This document shows, piece after piece, positions 20,017-32,968 of a DNA stretch of 64,000 nt. The position numbers and the translations under genes were made by a program. Position 1 is the stretch's first letter; every line of letters starts with the position of its first letter. The notes below the pieces were generated by a model. It saw only the letters and a program-made list of their open reading frames with translations, searched no databases and was not told the origin of the DNA. The stretch is from NCBI GenBank assembly GCA_036674765.1, contig JARVKI010000107.1, forward strand, positions 62,001 through 126,000, given 5' to 3'. Origin of the DNA: Seiridium cupressi (taxonomy: Eukaryota; Ascomycota; Sordariomycetes; Amphisphaeriales; Sporocadaceae).

Positions 20017-22519
20017 CGTATTTGTTTTGTTCACGGACAACAATCCGCTATCAATCGTGTCATGGCATATCCATTCTACAGATAATATAGTTAGTCATAA
20101 GACATAACAAGCCCTGCTGCCCCTCAGAAGCAGACCCGCAATAGCTTGACGCCGACAGACACATGAGTTTTAGGGCATCATGCATGAGCGTTGATTATCA
20201 TTCAAAGGCAGCCACTCAAATTTACAATCGAACGGCATCAGTCATTTGTATGCACAACTCATTTAAGACTGAATGCTTCTACTATTTCTACTTGCACACT
20301 GAACCATGCCGCAGTGGACCTCTTTTGAACGAATGCTTTAAAGCTTGTTGTATCGTGTTCCTCAATGGCAGAAGCCATGTAGCGAAGGCTTCCATGTTAC
20401 GCAAAGGTTCAGTATGCTTGGTGTCTGTACCTATTGAACGTGCGCATTCATGGCACTGATTTTGGTGCTCCAGATATCTTCAAACTACCAATTTCCATCG
20501 CTACCTATGTAGCAAGTGGTGGACAAAAGAGGGGGCGCAGTCCCATAAAATGTATACTATGGCTAACTTCCTAGCAGCAGGTTGTGTGCGCCCAATTCTG
20601 AGCGCGTCCCGCAGCCCGGACTTAACGGAATCAAGGAGCGTCGCGAGAACGCGTGGGAGACGCGTTTCGCACCTCAAGCTTTGCCAAGCTCGCTAGAGTT
20701 CGCGTTAATTGTGCAGGTATCTGGCAGACCCGGGTGCACAAATAACTTCATGTTGCAACAGCTATCCCAGCTGGATCCAGCGTGATCGGCAGCTAACTAC
20801 TGTAGGGCATTGGTGCACTTCAGTATGGGTTGGTACCTAGACAACACATTGGTTCACATGTGCATACATGTATCCAGAGGTTATACTCTCTGAGCCTGCA
20901 TTGTCAAGCAGGCATGTCTTATCAAACCAAGCTACGACTTCTCTTTGTCTTTAATGAGACCAGTTAGTCGGTAGAGGTTTCTGGTGCCATCGACATACGC
21001 AAATCTAGCCTTGCGTCCAAGCGGGCTAGTCTTACATGGAATCGGGAGATTCAAACAATAGTGGTGGTAATTTGAGTGTTCGATTCAGGCGGATCAGATT
21101 GAACATCCACCTCATCTAGACATCAACAATGTTGCCTAATTGTAGACAGTTTGTAAACAATTAACAGTATTCGTTTGCCAGGTTGAGGTAGGACCGGTCC
21201 CTCGACTGACTGTCTGCAAAATTTTCACTAAAAGGAAGAGAGAAGAATATATTTGGTCAAATCTTCGCAGAGAAGAGCCTGCTGAGAAGGATAGATAAGG
21301 GCAGCGAGACAATTAGTCACCCTGTTTGATGCCACTAAAACCCTATAAACTTCTCATGACGTTCGTGAGAGGACCTGGCTTAATTATAGAAAGTCTCTCT
21401 TTTTGAGGACAGGGCTCCCAAGGTTCATTGCAACCGGGTCTACTGCAGGGGATTGGTAATGTAGTCATATAATGCTCTACTAGCTAGCTTGTCCTGACAT
21501 GAATGGAGAGAACGAGATTTAGGCTCCCGAGGTGATGCAGGTAACCAAGCAATTCCTGAAGCGTCTTGAAACAGCGCAGGTCATTTTTCTGCCCTTCAAG
21601 CTTGTCTTGTTTGCACATGTGCTTTGATGTGCATCTAGTGTGCCCAAAGCAGGCAAGTATTACCTCACCAACCAGAATTAATGGTTGGCTCGATCTCGGA
21701 GCTATCCGCCAAAAGCACCATCTGCAACTGCCAACTCTACCTTCCCTTTCAACGACACATTTCCTCCACCACCAACGTCGAACCCGCCTTTTCAACGGTG
21801 TCGACGCCGATGAGATTCCAGTTCATGCTCTGAAGAGCTTTCTCCGAGCAACCAAGCTCACGACGGCAACGACGACTGCTTGATGCCAGGCGCCCAGTGC
21901 TGACATCCCCAAGATCCCTGATCCTGTGAAGGTATGTTGGTTCTTGTTATAACCCCAATGCTACCTATGAACCGCCGGCGCCAGATGGCTCCTGTTGCTG
22001 GGGCTGAATCCAATACCTTAAAAAACGACAGGGCAGCTAGTGCTAGCTGTCACCCTACCCAGCACCGCTACAGGCACCTCGAGGTCGTTGCTCCCTCCTC
22101 CCCACAGAGCCCTGGAGCTCGGGCGCCCCTCCTCTGCCCCCACCTCTAGCGTTCTCCAATCGCGTGCTGCGTCACTGCTGGGTCACCACCAAAAAGTTAA
22201 CTGGAGAGCTCCCCTTGATCATCACTGCAGCTTCAGCCTAGCCTATGTTACTAGTAGACATAGCAGCCAGAATATCTAAAGGAGTGTCCCAGTATTCCTT
22301 TGGCTTCACCTCAGCTGTGTGGAGCCTCCAACACATCCCATTGTCTCTCGAGGACTTTCATATTCCATCTGCTATTCATCGTCGCTCCCCGCACATTCCA
22401 GCCAATCCACATGCTAATGCTGAAGCCTGCCAGCCGCCGAGCCTTCTCGTGCGAACGCCTCAAGCTTCGACCTCGCTCGAGGCAGCATAATATCCTTCTC
22501 ATACCAGAGCGCCAGCCAG
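20017..22519. other. 2.5-kb intergenic region before the ubiquitin hydrolase
   Basis: No gene was recognised. The first 2 kb show scattered short frames. From about 21,700 to 22,519 the strand becomes C-rich and pyrimidine-rich (for example ctccctcctccccacagagc), as in leaders of long fungal mRNAs, and a GTATGT donor at 21930 could mark a 5' UTR intron. This suggests a long leader for the downstream gene. Confidence 0.4.
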
Positions 22520-25500
22520 ATGGAACAAGACTCGAGGTCCAACGAGTCGCGAGAACGAGCCGTCTCTTCTGAGCCCAGCTCTACGCGCCCCAACCCTTTC
22601 GTCGACGAGGACGACAACTCCGCCCGAAAACGCCGCCGGACCTCCCTGCTCGACTCGAGAAGCAGATCCGTCGAGACTTTGCCGCCACAAGAAGAATCTG
22701 AGGCTGAAGCTCAGGCTGCCGACGGATCTACCATGAAGATCGACACCCCCGATCAAGCTGCCCCGAGCACGCCGCCGCAGTCAGATCTTACAGAATCATC
22801 TCCTGCAGAACCTCATTCGAGTAGGGTCACAATAAACCTGCGAAACATCGACAACGCCGAGGACAGGCCAACACCTACCTCCCCGACGAAAGGGCCCTTG
22901 CGAGCCGAGGATATCAAGGCCAGCGTGGAAGGATCTGAAGTGGAAATGGGACAAGCTCCTCCCATCATGGACGACATAGAATCCTCAGCCTCGGCGGCAG
23001 CCAGCTCTGACATTCCAGTCATAGTTGTGGATGACGACGAGGATGACGATGACGATGTGGAACTTATCAGTGTCCAGTCGACTACATCCCAGGCAGATAT
23101 CAATGCCATTCTGTCGGGGTTTCCCTATTACTCTCCCGACACCAGCCTGTACGAAACCTTGACGCGGCTGATCCAATTCTTTGCACAACGCAGGTTCCCA
23201 AACCCTTCAACGAACGACCAATTGCTAACACACTGGATAGCGGCGCAATTCGACGACGTCATTTTTCAGCTGAGCAGCTGGTTTGACAGATATTTACATT
23301 ATGCGTCAGCGGACTTACCGGCTGCTGATGTCGTTCTCAGGTCCGCCGGGGACGTCCGACTGCTTTGGCAAGCAATGCCGGATCTTTTCTCGATCATCTA
23401 CTCGCGAAGGTAACTACGGAAGCAGCACTGTTTTGTTGAAACGATCCGCTAACAAATGCTAGAAACGTCCTTGCCAAGAGCCCTAGCACTAGAGACCTCA
23501 CGGCACAGTTATTCTATAATCTTCCCAAGTTGGCCGCCCACTTCGTGAAGTTGGACATGCGCTTTCTTGCACGACTGCCAGCGGATGACCAGTCAACCGA
23601 CTTCGAGCTCGTCTCTCCGGGTTTGCTTGCAGGTCTTGCCAGTATCACGCTGCGACGAAATGATGACCCACACCTGCAAAATGGCTTACTTGCAGATAAT
23701 GTTCCAGATAATGCCGTCTTACTGGATATTTTCCAGAAGGAGTCCTGTCGAGAGCCTGGCTACGAACCCAACGACGGATCGATGCTCAAACTAGCCAGAC
23801 TGGCGGAGTCGGTGTCTAGTCACTGTACACGCTATCCAAGGAAGTCGATGGAGTACCTGACTAGGATATGTGCTCTCGGCGAAAGTATTTCGAATGATAG
23901 TGAGTTGCAACAATATCGAGCATTGACGTCGACCAACGGATTGCACGTACGCTCGCAGAGGAACACGGCTGTGGCGATCAGGATGTTCAAGGCCGCCTCG
24001 GCCTCTTTGTGCCAGGTGGTCGATAAGTCTGTAAACCACATGACAGCCGACCTTGTCCCACCCATCATGAATCATCTGGGAAGCTTGCTTCGTTTCGGTC
24101 TCCTGGGATCGTCACGAAATGCGATGGACATGATCACTGTTTATCGTAACAATCACCCGACACTACCGGAAGCTTACGTTGTTGATGCCGTTCTCAACGA
24201 GTGGCGCTTCGAGCAGCTTAGCAAGATGATCACATCCCGTCAAATGCAGCTGCGCGTGGTCTCTTTAAGCCATTTAGCCGGCCAACTAGTGTTCGAATGG
24301 AAGAGGTGCCAGGATCATCAGCGCGACGAAGGCTCCGAGGAGTACCTGCGTCATTTGTCCCGAGGTCTAACGTCTACTGGGCTTGTTGACTATCTCCTGG
24401 GGCCTACATGTCATCCTGAGATCATCCTGGATGGGTTCAACATCATTGGGTTTTTGGCTGTGACTGAAACGTATGAGCCTCGGCAAACGGACTTATTCTG
24501 GCAAACTATGACGACGACTCAGGATCCCAGGATATCTGAAGCCCTCGTTAGGATGATGGCGAAGACGGCAAATCACTTTGATCGGGATCCTTTGGCATAT
24601 CTGATCGAGAAAATGCAGAGCCTCCACGTTGAGGCTTTTACTCTACACATGAGAGAGCTTTTCGAGACAGTCATCAAAGCGGTCACACAAAAACAAATAG
24701 ACTTGATATCAAGCGTTGCCAAATTATGCCTGCGATTGGTTCAAGAGTCATCGATAAACAACCGAGGAGACTGCTCGGAGCACACGGATACTTTTGAGTT
24801 TGCTGCAAGCAAGTTATATGAACTTTTGAACAGCAACGTGAACCCGATGTTACGCCAGGAACTCTTACAGGAGTGCCTGAACGACATCTCGACAAAGAGT
24901 CATAGCACTGCCGGCAGCTTGCATGTACTGTATCGCTTGATTCGACCCGCGTTGAATCGTGAACTAGCGGTCCTTGTTGCGGAATGTGACTTCCCCCGAC
25001 TTCTCGCGGAAGAACTTGATGCTACAATCATACACGCACGAGAAATTGGGTCTGATCGTGTCTACGCGACTCCGTTGGGTGCCGCACGCCGCGCTCTCAT
25101 TGAGCATATCATTGCTGAGCATGGTGCTTTGATCGAACCCAAGTACGTGGAACAATTCTGGCGCCTACTTGTTGGTGAAGCGGCAGCGTCGCAAGACGAC
25201 AGGCTGATGGGTTGGAACTCTCTGAATCTTGCTTTGAAAACAGCACGCCCAGACAACCCCTTTTTGAGCTTGTGCTTACAGGAGCATCTTCCGAAACTGT
25301 CCCCCGAATTATATTGTCCTGGTACACTAGAGTTCATTCGCGAAGCTCTGACGCCGCTCGCGAATGATGCCATCGACACTGCTTTGGACGAGGAACGCGC
25401 CTCTGATCACAGAGCACTGGAGATCCTGTGGCAGATCATACTTAAGGCACGACCGCAGACGATCGAAACGCAGGCAATTGGAATTTTGGTGAACGACATC

Positions 25501-28500
25501 TACGTGAAAGGAAAGTCGATAAATTCATTCCCACTAGATCGCGCGCGCAAGGTGCACCTTACGCTTGTGAACCGGTGCTTCCAGCAGATGGCGAACGCTG
25601 CGAAAGGACTGCTCTCAGCTGATGGAACCAACTATGGCAATGGCAATGGTGATAAAATGGCCACTTCAACCAAGGACGAACTGCTTGACCATGAACTCAA
25701 ATTTACCAGATCACTCTTTGTTCTTCGGGAATTTGTCGCCGTCTTACAAGACAAATCACACCATTTCGCAGCGCCAGACTTGAGGTCTTTAATGCTACAG
25801 TCTCCTAGTCTCATCGAGGGAGAGCCGGCCGACCTGAAGGTTCAGTCGTTTGATGGAAACCAGCAGACGGATGTAAAGTCCCTCACCATTGGTCGGCAGA
25901 ACACTGCTGCTTCTTTACTCGCTAGTATTCGAGAGGCAACGGGTTTCAATAACTATCGCATATTCTACCGCGGCGCACTGCTAACACCAACAGAAGACCA
26001 GATATGCAAGTCATTAGAGGAGTTGAATATCCATAATGGCTTGATCTTGGTAAAAAAGGAGTCTGACGCGGTTTCCACACCAGTCAACATCAAACCGGGT
26101 GCGTCGCCCTTGGAAATTGAGATCTTGGGTCATTTCAAAGCACTTTCGGAGTACCTGAGTATGGAGGAGAAATTGGCCAAAGAGGTAAGGCTGATATTCT
26201 TCTGGCAGCTACGACGCATATCTAACTGGAAATTTGTAGATATATTACTTTTTAGTCAAGTTGCCTGCCGACGGGTCGATTTTGGCTGCGTTTGAGAGCC
26301 CAGATACGTCATACTTGGATGTATTTCCCCTAGGAGAGCCGTTCAAGTGCCTTTACACAATCCATGCCCTGCGAGAGTATCTCAACACCCGACGATTGAG
26401 GTTTCAGGCTATGCAGATAAGCCCGCAGATTCCAGATAGTGGCCAGAAGGTGGTGCCGGATCAAGAAGATCTCTTCAAGGCAATGTCTCTACTTGTCGCC
26501 GCCATCGAAGATCCAGAAGTCGTTGGACGCTGCCCTACCGAGTCTTTGAAGATGGAACTTAGTTTTCATCTTGTGGAAACTTTCGTTCAGCTGCTATCAG
26601 GTATGTTTACCCCCTTTGACCCACTGACGATTGAAACTCATGCGATGAAAGACTCGGTGGATGCCCAAAGGGTTGTGCAGTTCCTCACACCAAAACTCCA
26701 AGAACGACTAATGGCTCTGCTATCCGATGCTGCTGCTGCCCCACGGTCGCAACATACTATTGATGTCATGAACCGCGCTCTAGAGGCCTTGCTCGAATGT
26801 TGTTCGAGGAGTATCGACTTCTGGGAGTTGTTCCGACAGCAACCGTCCGTCACGAATATTATTCGGAATCTTCTCTTTACCGACAGTCGACTGTTTGTGC
26901 GGAAAAACACAGGGAAGCTCATCAAAGACAAATGTACCTACAGTCACAGTGACTCTGGTGTTACGCCACTACAATTCGCTGAAATGTTTTGGCCCGTAGT
27001 CTTCGAGCTACTGCCCCAAGCCGTAGCCGAACCGAGTCGATGCGAAGAAGTCTTCAATCTTTCGTCTTTGCTGATGCCCAAGCTGGCTGAAGCAGAATCG
27101 CCGGCTTTGGACTTGAAGACGTTCCTGGAACAATGTGAAGACCTGATTCTGTCATACGAGAGCACCGAGGACGTCTCTCATCCGGATCGTCTTGATATCG
27201 TTGCCCATGGTCTCGTGTGGATCCTGCACTCCGGCATGAAGTTGGCTGCCAAGGATGGCAATTTACCGTTTTCGGTCAATTTCACCCGCAAGCTTTTCCA
27301 CAAGCATCTGTTCCCAAGCGAGGATCTCTGCGGGCCGTTGGTCCCACGTGTGATACTATCCCAGAGTACTCGGACGATACTCATTGAAATAATCACAATG
27401 TTGACTGAGGAGAGCGATGACCATTATATGACTGTGCTCCATGCTCTCAGTACGTTGGTTTCGTACGGTTACACTGGCAAGAGTACGGAACAGAACCCCT
27501 ACATGTACGATCTTCCGCAAGGATTTGAGCGCTCAAAGGCTGTACGCGCCCCTAGCGGATACGCTGGACTGCGCAATCTTTCGAATACCTGCTACCTGAA
27601 CTCCCTGCTTACTCAGCTCTTCATGAATCCGAATTTTAGAAGATTTATGATGCAAGTGCTGGTGCTGGACCCCGGTGCCCATCAGCTACTGCGTGAAACG
27701 CAAAGTCTGTTTGCAGATTTGCAGGACAGCATTCGCAGATCCATCGACCCCTCGGCGTGTGTCGCACGGATCATGACCTATGATGAGACACCAATTGACA
27801 TACATACTCAAATGGACGTGGACGAGTTCTACAATCTACTCTTCGACAGATGGGAATCACAAATGCCAAGCTCCCGCGCAAAGCAGAGGTTCAGGTCAAT
27901 CTATGGTGGCCAGCTGGTGCAGCAGGTCAAATCCAAGGAGTGCGAGCACATTTCCGAGCGTATCGAGCCCTTCTCTGCAATCCAGTGCGACATCAAAGGC
28001 ATAGCCAGTCTGCAAGAGAGCCTGCAAGCATATGTGGATGGGGAGATCATGGAGGGTGACAACAAATACAAATGTGAGAGATGCAACCGCCACGTTGATG
28101 CCGTCAAGAGAGCTTGCCTCAAAGAGGTACCCGACAATGTCATATTCCACCTCAAACGGTTCAGTTTCGACCTGAGGACGCTTCAACGCAACAAGATCAA
28201 CGATCATTTTGCATTCCCAAAAGAGATCGACCTCGGTCCCTTCAAGGTCGAGCATCTCTGCAACTCTTCCGGGGAACCTGAGCCCGACATTTTTGAGCTT
28301 GTTGGCGTTCTAGTACATTCGGGGACCGCAGAGTCTGGACACTACTATTCCTACATCCGCGAACGACTTAGTTCTAGCAGCGACCAGTCTTGGTTCGAGT
28401 TCAATGATGATACAGTGTCAGCCTGGGATCCAACGAACCTAGAGGGCTCGTGCTTTGGTGGAAAAGACGCCGCTTCCAGATTTGACGGTGGGGTGGGATT

Positions 28501-30394
28501 CGAGAAGGTCTACAGCGCATACATGCTTTTCTACCAGAGATCTTCATCCCTCAAGCGAGATCACGAGCTCATGAGACAGGCCGGTACGAGTGGCCCTATC
28601 CGGGTCGACCTCAAACCAGAACTTGAGATGAGCATCAGGGTGGACAACTGGAACATCGTCCACAGATACTGCACCAATGATCCCTCTCATATCGACTTCG
28701 CAAAATCGATACTTGCGCGTGCATGGCAGTCTCCTTGTTCTGAAAGTCACAAGGTCGAATACTTGGCCATGCATGTCGCGCTCGGCCATCTCGATCAGAT
28801 TGCATCACGTGCAAAAGATGTCCCCGACTTCCCGCTACTACATGAGATGGTGAGCCAGGCGTGCCAACGATGCGTCAACTGCTGCGTTTACTTCTGTGAT
28901 TATTTCAGGGCAAGAACGGAGGCTCTTCGCATGCTTCTTCTCAGGAATGCAGACGCCACTGTGCGGCACTCGACTGGTTCACTTTTGATAGCAGTCTTGA
29001 AGATCATCAAGGAAAGGTGCCCTAACGAGTATGAACCTCTGGAGGACGACTCCGACCTTGAAATCATCGAGGCTCGATCTCCTGTCCTCGTTGCGACCGT
29101 GGGTATGTTTAGCAAGCTATGGGAAAGTTTTCACACCAGTCTTCGTGCGTGGCCCGAGTTTTTCCACACCATGGCAGCTTTTGCATCAATGGGGAAGCTG
29201 GAAGCCAGTGCGCTCCTCGACGAGAACTACCTGGTGAAGCTTATCATGATCATCACCGCGGACGCGACGGACCAACAGCTTCCATCCCAGTACGCCCGGT
29301 TGGCTACCACGCTCTTCCGACGACAGCGGCCTCCCAGTTACGAGGCTATTATTGCCCTTATTGATATTCTCATGGGCTGTTTGGAGCCAGAAGCGGACAA
29401 CCAAGATTTCATCGAAAACCCTCGTGGTCGTTTGCAGTTAGCTCTCGAGGACGCTCCGGTGCCTTACACGGTTGATGAGGTCAATGAGATACACAGGGAA
29501 TGGCCCAGGTCGAATAACAGTATCTTCGTCGACAAGCTCATCCAGCTCAACCAGAACCCGAAGTCGACAGAATATATCTTCCGGAGACTCATGGCCTTCA
29601 GTGCAGAGATGGACCGCAGAGTATATTTGACACTGCGATTTGGCATCACTGATTCCCAACAAAACGCGCCACCTGTTGCAGTGTACCTACGAGCAGCTAT
29701 ATTCTATGTTCGATGGAGCACCAGCGAAGTGAACATACAGCATTTGATCAACCACGTGTGCAATCAATGCCAACTGCTGACTAATGTGGAGGGAATGGCC
29801 TATCTCGGGTTTTTCAAGAAGGTCTTCGAAACACAGCGACGAACCGAGGGGCGACTGGCGTACATGCACATCAAGAGTCTCAAGGACATTCCCAAGTGGG
29901 CGCCGGCTCTACTTGGGTACATCGATCCCACCGTGAGGTCCCAAACTGAGTCCTTCTTGGAAGAAGCGTTGTGGCAATGGGGTCCTGACCCTGAAGAGTT
30001 CGAAGAGGAGGAGGGCAGTGATGAAAGAGCTCGGGAATTGGTCACCGGTGGCAAAAGGCTGACGGTCGCTTGCTTGTCATACTTAAACGACATTTATGTC
30101 TCGCGGAATGCGCAAGCCCCCAAGGACAACGTTATGCCTCTGCAGGATGCTGTTCAACGTGGCGCTGCTTATTTCAACGACAGTAACGCTGCAATACATC
30201 CCGAATTGGACCTGCGTTACGCAGAGCTGAAACCCGGTACGCAGTCTTTGTCAACGTCTACGAAGTAACGTCTGCTGACTTGAATGATAGTTCTCGACGA
30301 ACTCGATCAATTGATGGTTGATGAGATTGAAGAGGAAGCTTCTGGTATGTGGAGCGACTCCACATCCGATAACACTCTAGACGACCTGAACTGA
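22520..30394 (+). CDS. Large ubiquitin carboxyl-terminal hydrolase (USP family)
   Basis: Four exons, 22520-23409, 23463-26184, 26240-30236 and 30291-30394, give 2570 residues. Introns are 53-55 nt and canonical; the last exon (VLDELDQLMVDEIEEEASGM) is only reached by splicing at 30237. The N-terminal 190 residues are acidic and disordered with a KRRR cluster. A ubiquitin-like fold lies near 1090-1165 (ASIREATGFNNYRIFYRGAL). The USP catalytic domain spans about 1640-1970: Cys box GLRNLSNTCYLNSLLTQLF (catalytic Cys near 1655), a CERC zinc pair, NVIFHLKRFSFDLRT, and the His box SGTAESGHYYSYIRE (His near 1905), then WFEFNDDTVSAWD. Helical repeats fill the rest. Size and order resemble the USP9X/USP24/USP34 group. 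It should remove ubiquitin from proteins; the substrate is unknown. Confidence 0.93.
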
Positions 30395-32968
30395 TGAAAT
30401 CCAGACTGGGATAACTCGGCAGGGTCTTCAGAGTTGGTAGATATGGGAGATCTATAAGCCCGCCACGACATTGAGGTTGATGGGTTGGTCTGTAGCACCT
30501 TGGCGACCTTGAGTGTCCAAGGTCCCTGGCAGCAGCAATCTTTGTTTATCCTTCTTTCTGTACCCGTGTTTTCACAGCGATCGTGGACCATTGGAGGCGA
30601 ACAGGCGAGCAGGGTGGTCTTTGAGAACGGAATCAATGCATAGCTTAGGCGTGCGAGGCGTCTGGGGGCAAAGGGGAAATACTCCGCATCGGTTGGCTGG
30701 TTTCTAATTGCTTTGTCTAGGCCCATTTCTTGTGACTGGGTCTGGGTGTCTGTTGCATGGTGAGTTTATGCCATTGCAAAAGGAATCACGATTTACGAAG
30801 GGATGAATTCGGCTGGTGAATTGCCGGGTTCTACGTCCTTGTTGTTCTTTGACATGGCATAGGTAATGGTCTTGGTAATAATAGATATCCATGATGCCCA
30901 TACAGCAGCACATTCCTCAAATTTGGGACTCGCTCGAACAGTGCTAATAATATCTGCGATCGTCTTGAACTTTAGGCGCCTTGTGAGAAGAGAAAGGGGA
31001 CGCTCATCGCAGAATTCAATTGAAGAATGCATTCGTATCCTCTTCGGGAGAAGCCATTGCCAAAAATACACACAAGAAGAATGATCCTGGAATGCCACCA
31101 ACCTTGCTAGACGCTTGGCCTTGGTCAATTCTCGAGTTGCAAAGATGACAACCATGACGGTGCTTTGAGGCCGGATTGGCTCAAAGACAAGAGGAGTTAT
31201 AAAAAGACACATCAAAGAAACTGCCGGAGCTGTGCAGCTTGTCAGGGCAGCGAAGGTGATTGGGAGCAGTAGGTTCTAGCGCAACACGTGCAATAGTTGA
31301 GCTGCTCGCTTCCCGCTGGCCCCTTGTCGGAGTTCCTGAGCTAAGATGGAGGCCGGAGTGATTCCCGGGTGGAAAAAGGCAGAAGCAGCAGCAGCCGAAT
31401 GGAAAGTTGTAATCAGAGCCGTCTTAATTTTAGTCCGGAAGACGAACGGATATGCAGTCGGGTCCAAGTGGTCACATTGTCTGTGCTTTGGGGACGTGGG
31501 TGGGCAGCTGGGAGTATGAATATGGTACTTTTTTCTTTCTTTCTGGCTGAACAATATAATGGCCTGCAATGCCGAAGATACTAGATCTGATGGCTTCTTC
31601 TATTTTTATTAAGCTGCAGAAAGCGTGCAGCGCCATACTCGAATAGGGCAAATAGACGACCAGATGTGATATGAATTACCGAGGGGTGGGCGTTGCCGAG
31701 CAGTGGGCGGGGGGGGGCCCCGTGCTATTCTTGTTCTCTAACCGCCGAGCCTATGCGGGGTGGCTGGCCAAACAGAGCTTACGAATGGATGGTGGAGATG
31801 GGTCGTCACCACCGCGGAGACAGTACAGCACATTGGCCAAGGATGAGGATGTTCTTGCAGAATGGAGAACTTGGTCACTGGGAATATCTTCAGGACCAAG
31901 GTTGGAAGGTGGGACGTGTCGGGCGTTGCGGTGAGCATGTAGAACCAGGAGGAACAGAGGGCAGAGCATAGTTGGTACATGGCACGGAAAGGAACGAGGC
32001 CCAGTTTTCAAATGCCCTGTCGCCAGCAGCGAGCCCACTCAAAAATGCCAGATGCTTAGTAGGATCATACATGGGATTGTCTATGCGGCTCACCCTTATT
32101 TTCTTTGATACAAGTCAGCCACCGACTCTCGAAAAACCATCGCACGACTCAGCAAGGCCATAGGGGGAAAGAGAACGACTCGGTCCCGCCTGCAGACAGA
32201 CGGACGATCCTACCCCTGGCCAGCCACGCACCTGGCAGACCTGGACCCCCATGCTCGCATCAGTCTGGGCGTGCGTCCTCGTCCCGGTCGCCATGCAGAG
32301 CTCATGAGTTCGTCACGCACGACTCATGAAACCGAGCGCAGCAGCACAGGAACGGGAAGCATCACACCAAGACCCCTGCCCCCTATCACCAGATATAGCA
32401 CTACAAGCGAGGGACCCGCATGGCGTCACCCCACAAACGCACCCAGCACACCCTGGCCTGTTTCAAGTCTTCTCTTTCGTCTGAAATAAGGTAAGCTCTA
32501 GACCGGCGTGCAGCGTGGGCCACCTTGCGTAGCCGCCTATGCTTTTTATACCTACACGTGTGCACCGTTTCCGATGTATCTTGGCTATAGTGGCTGCTGC
32601 AATCTACATGTCATTGTTTCAAGTTTCAGACCACTTGCATGCACCGTCGATCTGAAACAACCCGTTTTGGGAATCGCAGTTCCGGACCTGCGCCCTCGGG
32701 TCTGGTATATCTACACACGCACCCGTTCCTCATGCGAGCATCTGAACTCAGCATAGACCTGCATCATCAACAATAAAAAATAACAACTACTTCGCCTTCC
32801 GGATCGCTGGCCATCCGTGTATTTACTTCTTGCTGTTTCCTAACTCTCGATTACCAGGCAATCAATCTAGTACACTGCCTCCTTTTCGGTCTAATTCTCT
32901 ATCTCGTTTCTCGTGATACCCCATACTGCATACACTGCTGTTGTACGATACCAGATCCCTCCATAACC
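30395..32968. other. 2.6-kb intergenic region
   Basis: Contains the ubiquitin hydrolase 3' end and the leader and promoter of the gene at 32969. Frames on either strand (for example the reverse one over 30793-31215) have no recognisable domains. A run of nine G lies at 31709-31717. From about 32,760 to 32,968 the strand is pyrimidine-rich, as expected for a leader. Confidence 0.4.

Noticed and set aside
21566..21883. 105-residue forward frame in the 2.5-kb intergenic region
   Set aside because: Simple His/Thr/Pro composition in pyrimidine-rich leader-like DNA.
30793..31215. 140-residue reverse frame downstream of the ubiquitin hydrolase
   Set aside because: No domain, no splice partners and AT-rich ends.
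31709..31717. G9 run as a possible frame-switching tract
   Set aside because: It is not inside any supported gene.
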